From Pollenia angustigena (lineage: Eukaryota; Arthropoda; Insecta; Diptera; Polleniidae): a DNA stretch of 64,000 nucleotides. Under the pieces are notes generated by a model. It saw only the letters and a program-made list of their open reading frames with translations, searched no databases and was not told the DNA's origin. Position numbers and translations under genes: made by a program. Where the stretch lies: positions 21,476,945-21,540,944 of the forward strand of contig OV884059.1 of NCBI GenBank assembly GCA_930367215.1, read 5' to 3'. Of the stretch, positions 55,301 to 57,975 are shown in pieces; the stretch's first letter is position 1; every line of letters begins with the position of its first letter.

Positions 55301-56207
55301 CAGTAACCAGAAACCCAACATAGTCAAATATGTTAGTCTTTTACTGGCTCATTGAAAGCTCTATTACAGTCACAAACAAAACAAGCTTAGCAAATACAAC
55401 GAGATAACACTATCTACCAAATTAAGCGCGACGCTGCCAGACACTTTAGTTAGCAATCTCGTTGACCACTACATAGCAGTAACCAGGAAACCAAAATAAT
55501 CAAATATTTTAGTCGTTATCTAGATCATTAAGAGCTCTTTTACAGTTGCCGCAGCCAAAATGCCCTTAAAAAAATATTAACAAACGCCAACTTTCTTTTT
55601 TTGCTGCTTGAAAAAAGTTTCCGCACCAAATGATTTGAAATTTGTTCGACATTAAAAAAAATAAAAAAATGAGTCAGAACCCTAATGTACAAATCCATAC
55701 ATATGTATGTATATACGTAGTTATTTTATAAGTTCTGGTTCACGGTTTTTATGGTCATTATAAAACGTTTTTTTTTTTAACAACAAGTTGTATTTTATTT
55801 GTAACATATTTAGGAATGTATTAAAAAAATTTATTCAAAATGGCCAACATTTTCCTTCCAGCATGACCGAAAAATAACAGACCATTTGTCTGTGGTACGC
55901 ACTTACATTCATAAGATGATTATCCACTGTTCGGATAAGGGCACGCTTTAGAGTTTTGTTATTTAACATTTTTTTTTTTTTTTAATAAATTCCTAAATAT
56001 GTAGCAAATAAAATAATGCAAGTTGTTGAAAAAAATATTTTGTTGCATAAGAACCGTGTACCAGAACTTAGGAAAGTATTTACTATTTTTAAGTTTAAAA
56101 GTAATCATATAACGAATTAATTTTTTTTCTTCTACTATTTATTTCTCTTTACAGCATGGGAAGAAGTCGCAAATAGCAAAGTTACAAAGGTCTACGATGG
56201 ACAATAA
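13743..56207 (+). CDS. Large low-complexity protein gene, six coding exons (whole span)
   Basis: Joining 13743-14630, 39206-39337, 39415-40128, 40201-40494, 40561-44857 and 56155-56207 gives one open frame of about 2,125 codons ending at TAA 56205-56207. Phases at the five junctions are 0,0,0,0,1, and all introns are GT..AG. The protein is Ser/Thr/Asn/Gln-rich with poly-Q and poly-Ser tracts, a Lys/Glu heptad-like stretch, a Pro run and short well-formed islands that look conserved: WEESRLKDWDDSKLKELLDE, SYADIARTNKEIADAAAS, PAVIILNDD, FTFGDFNEEELKLFDDD, IDFIGSAWEEV. No signal peptide or membrane segment is seen, so a cytoplasmic or nuclear scaffold or adaptor is plausible. I do not recognise the family and assign no function. 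An upstream noncoding exon may exist. Confidence 0.85.
15609..15831. mobile_element. CAAGGCG-family MITE, 223 bp, exact TSD
   Basis: Termini CAAGGCGAATTCATCCCAGG and CCTGTAATAAATTCGCTTTG. The 8-bp duplication GACGTAAC lies at 15601-15608 and 15832-15839. The empty site is present in this same window at 32008-32026 (AAAAAGACGTAACTAAC), which proves the insertion boundaries. The interior closely matches the copy at 58813-59037. Confidence 0.95.
16097..16746 (+). pseudogene. 3' end of a non-LTR retrotransposon (LINE relic)
   Basis: Translates to the C-terminal region of a LINE reverse transcriptase. RRIVRYIFNISVRDHNRTTE and a YKVMKCGLP stretch come first. After a frameshift near 16380, the frame reads IWNNLPITFRRFTYSYNTFK, with a stop at about 16478. 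It ends in a (TAAA)n then A-rich 3' tail at 16709-16746. Only the last ~130 residues survive, so it is a 5'-truncated insertion into the TIR element. Confidence 0.8.
16856..17938. other. Intronic sequence with degenerate repeats
   Basis: At 16984 TACATATGGGCATTTC resembles the terminus of the element at 51688-53195, and GTCGTATGCGACATTCGTACG follows it. No matching second end was found. 17510-17570 has CCCAGCGGGAAAAC and AGGCCTTTTTAAAGGCCT motifs, possibly an element end like 10852. A direct repeat of CTTTGGTATAAAAGATAAGATAC lies at 17618-17660. Nothing coding. Confidence 0.4.
17939..18064. mobile_element. MITE with TAA target duplication, 126 bp
   Basis: Inverted ends GGGCCATTATTATAACTTG and CAAGTTGTAATAATGGCCC flank TTAGCTGTTAT..GACAGATAAC-type internal palindromes. 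TAA is duplicated at 17936-17938 and 18065-18067. Together with 11582-11743 it points to PIF/Harbinger-like activity. Confidence 0.75.
18300..18692. repeat. AAGGCCTT-rich stretch
   Basis: At least nine AAGGCCTTT/AAAGGCC motifs (for example near 18410, 18440, 18500, 18540, 18580 and 18680) occur in under 400 bp. The motif is shared with 10860-11230. The boundaries and the class of element are unclear. Confidence 0.5.
18693..19439. repeat. Dispersed repeat, copy 1 of 2
   Basis: Near-identical to 23843-24566, starting TACTTTTTGAAAATTATAGG and running through GTTCGGCCGAACCCGAAC motifs. At 19310 it contains the left end of the same hAT-like element (TAGGGCTATAAC after GTATACAT) that is complete at 24437-24864. 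This copy breaks off at CACGCAGGGAT, before the right end. Confidence 0.85.
19849..20248 (-). pseudogene. Tc1/mariner-type transposase N-terminal fragment
   Basis: From the ATG at about 20248 the minus strand reads MCLKQCETTESQR, a stop, then LHNHGKSFAEIRELMDRSHF with an open frame of 114 residues to 19849. Length and pattern match the paired-like helix-turn-helix DNA-binding region of Tc1-family transposases. It has G.S..EI, R..VR..GR.R.LT.RE...I, and a VNPKTVRRTLHEAGF second helix-turn-helix. The catalytic DDE part is absent. A TIR-like end (ACAATGGACAAAAGTATAGG on the minus strand) lies at 20413-20441. Inactive. Confidence 0.85.
20413..20637. mobile_element. Two Tc1-type terminal repeats in the same orientation
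   Basis: GTGCCTATACTTTTGTCCAT (20413) and GTGCCTATACTTAAGTCCAT (20609) are near-identical and about 195 bp apart, both reading outward on the + strand. They suggest two overlapping or truncated Tc1-like copies, one belonging to the transposase fragment to the left. Confidence 0.6.
20690..21200. repeat. Dispersed repeat ending in GGTCGGGCTTGACCGAC
   Basis: TTTGTGCTGATGTGTGTAAC, then GGATCTACCTTAATTAAGAA, CTTTCTGAGTC, and a final TGTGGTGTAGGGTATC plus GTCGGGCTTGACCGAC plus TATACTTTC-type end. The same blocks recur in order at 26515-26767 plus 31461-31545, and at 52290-52720. Contains an (AT)n microsatellite at 21033-21072 and a CTGG tetramer run near 20830. Class unknown. Confidence 0.7.
21201..22224. 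other. Intronic sequence, weak element traces
   Basis: A CAAGGCGAATTC end at 21821 is followed by GGTGGTGGCAAG, whose reverse complement CTTGCCACCAC lies at 21924. An ~130-bp inverted structure is therefore present, but no target duplication and no intact second end. The remainder shows nothing recognisable. Confidence 0.45.
22225..23756. mobile_element. hAT-like non-autonomous element, 1.5 kb
   Basis: Ends TAGGGTGATCGATTATTCG and CGATCGATCACCCTA, with further inverted blocks (AATAACCGGTTTTCGAATAT / ATATTCGAAAAACGG). Exact 8-bp duplication TTATTTAA at 22217-22224 and 23757-23764. No reading frame with transposase motifs was found inside. Confidence 0.85.
23843..24566. repeat. Dispersed repeat, copy 2 of 2
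   Basis: Colinear with 18693-19439 apart from small indels (for example a missing ~40-bp stretch near 24270). The GAACCCGAAC / GTTCGG motifs at about 24190-24245 resemble those at 25810-25910. It runs into the complete hAT-like element at 24437. Confidence 0.85.
24437..24864. mobile_element. hAT-like MITE, 428 bp, exact TSD
   Basis: Ends TAGGGCTATAAC and GTTATAGCCCTA, with GTATACAT duplicated at 24429-24436 and 24865-24872. Subterminal GGCATAGTATAG (left) and GTACTATGCC (right) pair. The internal AAAAAAGTTCACGCA motif is shared with 6634-7363. The copy at 19310 has the same left flank GTATACAT, so it is part of a larger duplicated repeat. Confidence 0.88.
25339..25796. mobile_element. TIR element GGGTAATCA..GATGG, copy 1
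   Basis: Starts AAGGGTAATCAAGATGG and ends CCCATCGTGATTTCC, which are inverted with a few mismatches. Internally repeated TGCAAATTTG / TTTGCA words. A diverged copy lies in reverse orientation at about 38695-39027. Confidence 0.6.
25800..26514. other. Intronic sequence with GTTCGG-rich palindromes
   Basis: 25812-25905 is packed with GTTCGGT / ACCGAAC words in both orientations. A poly-A tract lies at 25998-26018. The rest is AT-rich without a recognisable gene. Confidence 0.5.
26515..26767. repeat. Dispersed repeat (left half), split by a large insertion
   Basis: Matches 20715-21110 and 52560-52650 (TTTGTGCTGATGTTTGCAAC, CTTTCTGAGTC, CATGGGTCCCAAATAGGGT). The missing right half (TGTGGCGTAGGGTATC and GTCGGGC) resumes at about 31481, so the intervening ~4.7 kb was inserted. 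Confidence 0.75.
27285..27425. mobile_element. Palindromic foldback insertion
   Basis: CGAACGTCATCGTTCGCATAG and its near reverse complement CTATGCGAACGTTAACGTTCG enclose ATTTAAAACAA..TTGTTTTTGTTTTAAAT. A version of the flanks without the palindrome occurs in reverse orientation at 53535-53600, which is effectively an empty site. Confidence 0.7.
27452..28357 (+). mobile_element. Dead hAT transposon, 906 bp, exact TSD
   Basis: Ends CAGCGTTGCCAT and ATGGTAACGCTG, with AACATTGG duplicated at 27444-27451 and 28358-28365. The + strand interior from about 27650 reads GTEVISAQASNKLSEDDETD and, after several frame changes, ISRANVERISSKINLNKNSV. That is the hAT C-terminal dimerisation motif (RAN.ER......RNKLD). 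Related to the element at 717-2084 by its ends. Non-functional. Confidence 0.88.
28366..29386. other. Intronic/TE sequence, no gene
   Basis: 28380-28700 carries short repeated ACTACTCCATGG / GGACTGGTCC-like words and GTTTTTTAACGACATG doublets (28500-28545). 29320-29377 is a TIR-type end of the composite element. Nothing coding was recognised. Confidence 0.45.
29612..29716. repeat. Tandem repeat, about 44-bp unit, 2.4 copies
   Basis: CAGTACTGATGTATAAACCGG, CACAGCTGACTAGTCAGTACTG and variants follow head to tail, with TCAGTACTGATGCATA starting each unit. The unit itself contains CAGCTG and CTAGTCAG palindromes. Confidence 0.85.
29865..30117. mobile_element. Foldback element, about 95-bp arms
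   Basis: The left arm AAGCTTTTTTGCAATAGTCC ... ATGCTATAGAT mirrors the right arm ATCTATAGCATCAATG ... ATTGCAAAAAGGCTT with few mismatches and a ~60-bp centre. No target duplication was recognised. Confidence 0.8.
30640..31130 (-). pseudogene. Asparaginyl-tRNA synthetase gene fragment
   Basis: Minus-strand pieces align with cytosolic AsnRS in order. First is a Lys/Glu linker (EKEKREVEDAEKPKQNLDEA, about 31100-31040). After a frameshift comes DPSWPAAYLNVSKI..VKIYGWAHRLRRQGK, the start of the anticodon-binding OB fold, to about 30930. Then come FGTLKPVPEGKS and APGGHELHVDYWELIGLAPA..LDNRHIMIRGEN (30800-30655). Between KS and APGG lies a 51-bp interruption that starts GTAAGT and ends TTTTAT, i.e. 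an intron whose acceptor AG has been lost. Retention of an intron points to DNA-level capture and not to retroposition. Frameshifts and missing catalytic domain make it non-functional. Confidence 0.85.
31461..31984. repeat. Dispersed repeat (right half) plus intronic DNA
   Basis: TGTGGCGTAGGGTATC, GGTCGGGCTTTACCGACTAT and TTTCATACTTG complete the repeat begun at 26515. From 31550 on is AT-rich sequence without recognisable content. Confidence 0.65.
31985..32374. mobile_element. Uninterrupted copy of the ATATCGTTAGC TIR element
   Basis: 390 bp with the same ends as 15577-16855, internal sequence in the opposite orientation. It preserves the empty sites for both the CAAGGCG MITE (GACGTAAC) and the LINE tail (AAGTGTAAAA). 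The 70-codon frame on the minus strand spans the element and is a shadow. Confidence 0.85.
32831..33057. mobile_element. TIR element, 227 bp
   Basis: AGTGTAAACCTGCTAA at the start and TTAGCAGGTTTACACT at the end are exact inverted repeats. CTTAG flanks both sides (32826-32830, 33058-33062), a possible 5-bp duplication. It lies at the 3' edge of the LINE relic to its right. Confidence 0.7.
33085..34640 (-). pseudogene. Non-LTR retrotransposon reverse transcriptase relic
   Basis: Read on the minus strand, the pieces are an N-terminal part (LNFKFERINSNTLKNTL, 34578-34354), then NMLLTISKVLEKVVHYQLNK..ESGFRQQ-like sequence (about 34310-34180). Next is a 211-codon frame with FLDLKRAFETVNRGILLEML, GVPQGAVLGTLLFLIYINDL and the catalytic FADDTLIYI (34160-33525). 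Two further frames cover the thumb and C-terminal region (PHFEYCSTLLF, QKLQNKGMRCIL, YNGLKIYNEIPLELK) to 33088. At least three frame breaks make it dead. The FADD motif and absence of RNase H fit a CR1/jockey-like clade, which I infer from motifs only. Confidence 0.88.
35167..35526. mobile_element. Near-perfect foldback with a duplicated arm segment
   Basis: Left arm 35221-35352 (GTTTTTCATTA.. to ..CCAGCACTATAATTT) is the reverse complement of 35395-35525, with about a 42-bp loop. An extra direct copy of the arm segment AGAAGACATGAATCGGGGTA..CCTAGGGCAAG precedes it at 35170-35219. The foldback abuts the 5'-truncated LINE at about 35527. Confidence 0.9.
35530..37225 (+). CDS. Non-LTR retrotransposon reverse transcriptase, 5'-truncated
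   Basis: An open frame of about 565 codons, 529 from the first ATG at 35636. Upstream in-frame sequence (DKANCFAELFANNSYLPDSN) shows the real ORF began earlier, and it is cut by the foldback near 35527. Fingers/palm: NKSPGPDGIPALVLKQC, VANVTPIPKKG, NYRPIAICSALSKVMESMV, QYGFRRGRSTGDLLALLSEKW, LDISKAFDRVWH, GVPQGSVLSPTLFLIFLNDL and catalytic FADDSNLC at about residue 240. A thumb and LRRCKIYFT..YIRPRMEYNSHVWAG C-terminal region follow. No endonuclease (lost) and no RNase H are visible. The reading frame is intact to its stop, so the insertion is young. A jockey/CR1-type clade is likely. Confidence 0.92.
37284..37313 (+). other. Poly(A) tail of the LINE
   Basis: An uninterrupted run of 30 A follows the RT stop by about 60 bp, marking the 3' end of the retrotransposon insertion on the + strand. 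Confidence 0.85.
37314..37680. repeat. Minisatellite related to 9466-9747, with one inverted unit
   Basis: 37400-37680 holds about 3.5 direct units (GAAGGCCGGCTATGCAGAG, AAGCTTTAGTTAGCGAAGC, TTTGTTATACATAGAGGAG). 37314-37399 is a single unit in reverse orientation (TCTCTGCGCAGACGGCC.. ..GCTAAGTAAAGCTTCTTA), so the array begins with a head-to-head pair. The LINE ends exactly at its edge. Confidence 0.88.
37681..37860. repeat. Palindromic GTGTCATAAAG region
   Basis: AACACTTTTAAAAGTGTCAT, and GACATATTGCAAAAAGGTGG against TTTTTTGCAATATGTCC, form two adjacent hairpins. No coding content. Confidence 0.6.
37861..38502. mobile_element. Long-TIR element, 642 bp
   Basis: ACACTGTGCGAC (start) pairs with GTCGCATAGTGT (end), and the homology continues for about 145 bp through GAAGTTATACGTGTCCC, GGGTCACGTCTAGGAATCGA and TTTGAAAAATGGG. 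The two small reading frames here (65 and 64 codons, opposite strands) are the two faces of the TIR. No transposase and no clear target duplication. Confidence 0.85.
38503..39205. mobile_element. Diverged reverse copy of the GGGTAATCA element, then intron end
   Basis: About 38695-39027 matches the reverse complement of 25339-25796 in blocks (AATTTGCTTGTGTATAGTTG, AATATGCACTGCAAATATAC, CCATCGTGATTACCC). 39028-39205 is unique AT-rich sequence with the splice acceptor at its end. Confidence 0.55.
39206..39337 (+). CDS. Coding exon 2 (residues 297-340)
   Basis: Acceptor TTCTTACAG|GAG and donor TTG|GTAAGT, 132 bp, phase 0/0. Encodes EFTSESWEESRLKDWDDSKL KELLDEAYSYKNPRDKENKS KTFL (written in blocks), a charged amphipathic segment with likely helices. 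The rich, non-repetitive composition contrasts with exon 1 and marks this as one of the best candidates for a conserved domain. Confidence 0.88.
39415..40128 (+). CDS. Coding exon 3 (residues 341-578)
   Basis: Acceptor CTGTTTAG|CAA after a 77-bp intron, donor CAG|GTTAGT, 714 bp. Begins QLLEKAENEDQSYPFCVTSR, continuing the helical segment of exon 2. Then a His/Ser/Asn-rich linker, GSLQDLFEIGLHESQLDCDQ, basic RTRRQNHNSRQKK, and an Ala/Thr/Ser-rich tail with GDFIIDMGEPMMDIQQQQK. Read-through of the donor would stop after VSFCL. Confidence 0.88.
40201..40494 (+). CDS. Coding exon 4 (residues 579-676)
   Basis: Acceptor ATTTTTTAG|GGA, donor ACG|GTAAGT, 294 bp, phase 0/0, after a 72-bp intron. Encodes GHPFYERLANNDKRIPRANI, GTYFAPTTSHCYVDETVRFN and a Ser-rich end (KSKSNT). 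The first 50 residues look folded or at least motif-like, with no low-complexity runs. There is no ATG-initiated long frame here, so it is recognised through phase continuity. Confidence 0.85.
40561..44857 (+). CDS. Coding exon 5 (residues 677-2108), the bulk of the protein
   Basis: Acceptor CTCTATTAAG|ATT, donor TTCTG|GTAAGT, 4,297 bp, 3' phase 1. Order: Ser/Thr/Ala-rich start; basic KAKAKKKSQQERNTK; KDPVEELVKYIESSGED (about 815); lysine-rich KKKERKKDKEKHQKLKKSNS; a Lys/Glu repeat KLEKFEKLEKTEKSDKAEKS (about 1020-1045, possible coiled coil); VTVVDILAIESVLPETAEFH; poly-Q/His blocks (1120-1190); SYADIARTNKEIADAAAS (about 1292); KQDFPELSS; PAVIILNDD (1726) and FTFGDFNEEELKLFDDD (1746); a proline run (1929); Ala-rich helix AIIAAARAAAKH; Asp-rich DDDYDDNDDD; RS-type SPRSRSPSRPRR; and DIHFIPPTTMP near the end. 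Many long frames in other phases are shadows of CAA/CAG repeats. Confidence 0.92.
45158..46775 (-). mobile_element. 5'-truncated LINE insertion with 8-bp TSD
   Basis: The insert 45166-46767 is flanked by AATCCGTT at 45158-45165 and 46768-46775. It is read on the minus strand, with its 3' end at 45166 in a TTAGGTTAGG-like tail (+ strand). It is noticeably GC-richer than the rest of the intron. Carries the RT C-terminus and RNase H described below. Confidence 0.85.
45284..46765 (-). pseudogene. LINE ORF2 C-terminus: RT thumb, RNase H and CCHC-like tail
   Basis: The upstream frame (46765-46009) gives LPRLNGTELRLSNSAKYLGV, ELNVRTRVDRAIVALYTCKR, FEAVVKPILFYGVIVWWPAV and TALFTMLDWLPIDIMAEQQA-type thumb sequence, then LRVYTDGW. 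The next frame (46117-45284) continues the RNase H: GGGFF, LQAEISAIKRAANWL, IFTDSKAAIAAL, LTWVPGHSGLLGNHTADSLA. The H-x-x-x-N-x-x-A-D core is intact, and C..C...H-type and VFHFLCQCPGL residues follow. A frameshift at about 46090-46115, within YTDG(S), breaks the ORF. RNase H and this thumb style fit LOA/I-like clades. Confidence 0.9.
46776..47059. other. Intronic gap
   Basis: AT-rich, with a GTT microsatellite near 46803-46818 and a TATACTGG doublet at 46910. No gene seen. It may be part of the piggyBac-type element into which the LINE was inserted. Confidence 0.4.
47060..47825 (-). pseudogene. piggyBac-type transposase relic, internally deleted
   Basis: The minus-strand N-terminal piece (about 47805-47590) reads an acidic leader, NYDWDDSDQDEDLEDDENIA, typical of piggyBac-family N-termini, then runs into stops. 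The C-terminal piece gives KKKGRGTFDYRVDTTHNIAT, RWYDARAVPLVSNYVSVTPI DTCRRWNGK (47400-47270). After a frame change it reads YNKFMGVLDLADILLELYSI NHK, and YYTRIVYWEIETAVFNSCLL (to 47074). The central catalytic domain is missing. A TTAACCCTTTGATGCCCAAC end at 45131-45150 could be the left terminus (TTAA plus CCCT-type TIR) of the same element. Confidence 0.85.
47891..48494. mobile_element. hAT-like element, 604 bp, exact TSD, ACTCAT-rich
   Basis: Ends CAGAGATCAGCAATGAATCG and CTCATTGCTGATCTCTG, with 8-bp duplication ATGCCCAC at 47883-47890 and 48495-48502. The interior is dominated by ACTCATACT / AGTATGAGT words in both orientations. Inserted in or next to the piggyBac-type relic. Confidence 0.9.
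48503..48900. other. Intronic gap
   Basis: AT-rich sequence with a TTGCGTGTATGCAA palindrome at about 48515. A 69-codon frame at 48649-48858 has no recognisable features and extreme AT composition, so it is not called a gene. Confidence 0.4.
49051..50465. mobile_element. pogo-like element, TA duplication
   Basis: Left end CAGTAGTTTTGACTTAACTG and right end CAGCTAAGTCAAAACTACTG are inverted, with TA on both sides (49049-49050, 50466-50467). This is the style of pogo/Tc1 elements. The interior repeats TTTGACTTAACTGC and ACGTGCA/CTGCACA words several times. No transposase remains. Interrupted by 49581-50250. Confidence 0.85.
49581..50250. mobile_element. Inner TIR element CCAGCTAGCAT, 670 bp
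   Basis: TTATTTCCCAGCTAGCAT pairs, with a 3-bp gap, with ATGCTAGCTGGGTTGAAATAA. Internal TTAGACGATT / AATCGTC and GACTC/GAGTC words recur. It occupies the centre of the pogo-like element, giving the third nesting level. Confidence 0.7.
50466..51687. other. Intronic sequence with dispersed repeat traces
   Basis: 50875-50960 has GACTTCGACAGACGGATAGAC and TAAATCGACTCAGGTC, typical of a repeat related to the 20690 family. A 124-codon frame at 51361-51735 crosses an element boundary and lacks any motif. Otherwise nothing was recognised. Confidence 0.45.
51688..53195. mobile_element. TIR element with repeated GTCACGTACGATAT motifs
   Basis: ACATATGGGCATTTCCATG at the start mirrors CATGGAAATGCCCATATGT at the end. 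Six copies of GTCACGTACG or one-base variants lie at 52053, 52218, 52803, 52817, 52996 and 53163, mostly extended to GTCACGTACGATAT. The last directly abuts the right TIR. A copy of the dispersed GGTCGGGC repeat is inserted at about 52290-52720. No transposase found. Confidence 0.75.
52290..52725. repeat. Dispersed repeat ending in GGTCGGGCTTGACCGAC
   Basis: Carries TTTGACCATAGCTCCCAT, AGGTCCCATATAAACCCCAT, TATTCGGCACAAATAACTTTT and the terminal AGGGTATCATATGGTCGGGC with ACTATACTTTC. Same family as 20690-21200. It preserves the uninterrupted ACACTCTCAAATTTT site used by the 26768 insertion. Confidence 0.7.
53291..53368. repeat. Two-copy tandem repeat, about 40 bp
   Basis: ATTGTTGTTAAATTTAACAA plus AGCGTCTCATCGAGTGG is followed immediately by the same unit with ATGTTAACAA. 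A short direct duplication. Confidence 0.85.
53658..53926. mobile_element. TIR element, 269 bp
   Basis: GTCTGTGTTCATACGGCTCA at the start pairs with TGAGCCGTATAAACACAGAC at the end, and pairing continues through TGTCTTATTGACAAGATT. Arm sequence is related to the palindromic MITE at 3112-3254. Just left, 53535-53625 is a reverse copy of the flanks at 27220-27450. Confidence 0.8.
54334..55015. mobile_element. hAT-like foldback element, 682 bp, exact TSD (copy A)
   Basis: Ends CAGCGTTTAAAAAGCTGCAG and CTGCAGCTTTTTAAACCCTG, with 8-bp duplication GTTTTTAG at 54326-54333 and 55016-55023. Arms are about 290 bp, including CGCAGTGAAGGCAAAAGC / GCTTTTGCCTTCACTGCG and CGAAGATGGGAC / GTCCCATCTTCG. AT-rich centre, noncoding. 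Nearly identical to 60639-61315. Confidence 0.93.
55160..55565. repeat. Imperfect direct repeat, about 170-bp period
   Basis: TCTACCAAATTTAAAGCAGG ... AATCTCGTTGAACTCAACAT ... GCAGTAACCAGAAACCCAAC recurs as TCTACCAAATTAAGCGCGAC ... AATCTCGTTGACCACTACAT ... GCAGTAACCAGGAAACCAAA. Both parts end in AGAGCTC/GAAAGCTC and TTTTACAGT-like sequence. No reading frame is conserved between the two, so the nature is unknown. Confidence 0.75.
55731..56068. mobile_element. MITE with TA duplication, 338 bp
   Basis: AGTTCTGGTTCACGGTTTTTAT at the start pairs with ATAAGAACCGTGTACCAGAACT at the end. TA flanks both sides (55729-55730, 56069-56070). AACAACAAGTTGTATTTTAT and CAAATAAAATAATGCAAGTTG pair further in. 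It ends only 86 bp before the final splice acceptor. Confidence 0.8.
56155..56207 (+). CDS. Coding exon 6, terminal (residues 2109-2125)
   Basis: Acceptor CTCTTTACAG|CATGGG. Joined to the single G left from exon 5, it reads AWEEVANSKVTKVYDGQ and stop. The spliced junction gives VIIDFIGSAWEEVANSKVTK, a smooth aromatic/acidic C-terminus, whereas reading on from exon 5 would end after GKF. Too short to be seen as an ORF on its own. Confidence 0.85.
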
Positions 56208-57439
56208 ATTTATTAAATAAATATGCTGCAGCAGCATTATTACTAGTATTGTTATTAATTTTTTCTCCATCTCAATATCATCATGTTTTTGTAATCGCTA
56301 TGTTATCTGTTATAAACTTCTAACAAGAAAATAACAAAGCAATTCAACAAGCATAAGGGGGGGAAACAGAAAAGTGTATAACTTTAAACAAAATAACCGT
56401 AATATTTTTCTTACGAATTTTGTATAATTTAGGCAACAAAACAGACAACGCAGTCACTCTCGCAGTCTGTATAATTTGAAATGTATAAAGCAGCAGAGCA
56501 CAGGAACAAAAATGAGGAATGCGTATGTATAATTTTATTTTTAAATAGTATTAGAATGAACAAACATTAAAAATGAAAAACAAATAAAAAACTTAAAGAA
56601 ATTTATAATAAAATTAAATATTGAAAAGCAAAAACAAGAATTAAAAAAAATAAAAAAAAAATTAAAATAATAATATGTTATAATGAAATTAACTAAAGGT
56701 TCACTACTAAGCAAATAAATATTTGATGAAATAGGCTTTGCCACTATTTAGTTTATCTATTCTACTTTTAAGCACTTATTTATTTGATTAAACAAGACTT
56801 TATTTAGAATTAAAGAAATAACATTAGATGTTCATCACAATACTACCAGATATTTGACCTTGTTTACTCTCTCTCTCTATCTCTCTCCATTTAACAAACT
56901 ATCCTTTTATTAAAATGAATATTTGCCGAAAATAGTGATTACGCTTATTTGATCAAATATTGGCCTTCGCGTGACCTTAGCTTAAGAAAGTAATTGAATT
57001 TTATAGAGCTGAGACACGAGAATTTTTTTAAAAATACGTATTTTTTTTTTTGTTTATTATTCTTATAACTACATATTTTTCTCTTTTTTTAATTTTTAAA
57101 TTTTACAAAACTATTTTTTTAAATAAATAAAAAACATAATCCATTTTATATTTTAATATTATTAAATTCGGATGCAGTCATGAAATAAAAAAAAAAAACA
57201 GTGGGTTTTTAAAAATATATTAAAACTAATGAATTCAATTCTTTTTGTGTATTGTGTTTTTAACATTTGTTTTTGTAGGTAGTTAACATTTATTTTTTGT
57301 AGTTTCTTTGATTTGAAATCTAATGGAAGCGTTGAGAAACACATATGTATATTCCAGCCTCTGAAAGTGGAACGAAGTTCTACTAAAAAGAAAAAATGTG
57401 ATAAAATTTGATTGGTTTAACAACAACGTTCGCTTAGTT
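56208..57439 (+). other. Probable 3' UTR, then intergenic
   Basis: AT-rich, with AATAAA hexamers starting immediately after the stop (56215) and repeated at about 56718. A CT microsatellite (TCTCTCTCTATCTCTCTC) lies at 56870-56887. The actual cleavage site cannot be fixed by eye. Confidence 0.55.
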
Positions 57440-57975
57440 CAAGGCGAATTCATACAAGGTGGGCTTATTTTGAACATGGATACAACACTGTAAAATACTT
57501 TAACGTTTTGTCAAAATAATACCCTGTAGTAAACAATTCAAACAAACATTTCATATTGTGTTTAATTTTAAATGTGCTTTGAAATGTAATAATTTAAAAA
57601 CGTTTTAAATTTCTTAATTCTAAGTGAAAATTATAAAATTAATGAAAGAGTCCCCAGAACCACCAGAAAGGTATACCACTTTGACACATGGTTAGTTAGG
57701 TATCAGCTATTGCTTACCTAGCAACCTTAGGTCACCTGAGGCCTAATTCTGGCAGTCGTTTTCGAGTGCTTTCTCGATTCGAAAGCAATTCCGATTATTT
57801 TAGTCAATACTGAACGAATCGGAATTATTTTTTCAGTGTTGTAGAGCATTAATTTAAGTTTCATAAACTGAGATTCGTTCAAAGAAAAGAAGAATTAGAA
57901 ATTAAACTGCTTACGAATCGAGAAAGTACTCGAAAACGACTGCCAGAATTAGGCCCCTGTTGTAAATTCGTCTTG
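57440..57975. mobile_element. Long CAAGGCG-family element, exact TSD, with nested insertion
   Basis: Starts CAAGGCGAATTCATACAAGG and ends TGTAAATTCGTCTTG. 8-bp duplication GCTTAGTT at 57432-57439 and 57976-57983. At 536 bp it is the longest member here, but 57741-57955 is a separate palindromic insertion. Removing that leaves about 320 bp. Confidence 0.9.
57741..57955. mobile_element. Palindromic MITE nested in the CAAGGCG element
   Basis: GCCTAATTCTGGCAGTCGTT and TTCGAGT at the start pair with ACTCGAAAACGACTGCCAG and AATTAGGC at the end. CTTTCTCGATTCG / CGAATCGAGAAAG pair next. CCTG occurs on both sides and may be the target duplication. Confidence 0.8.

Larger units (their letters stand above)
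44858..56154 (+). other. Intron 5, 11.3 kb, nested transposons
   Basis: GTAAGT at 44858 to TTTCTCTTTACAG ending 56154, phase 1. It contains a LINE with RNase H, a piggyBac relic, a three-layer nest (48901-51241), a motif-rich TIR element, several hAT/TA elements and direct repeats. Unassigned gaps hold AT-rich DNA only. Confidence 0.85.
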
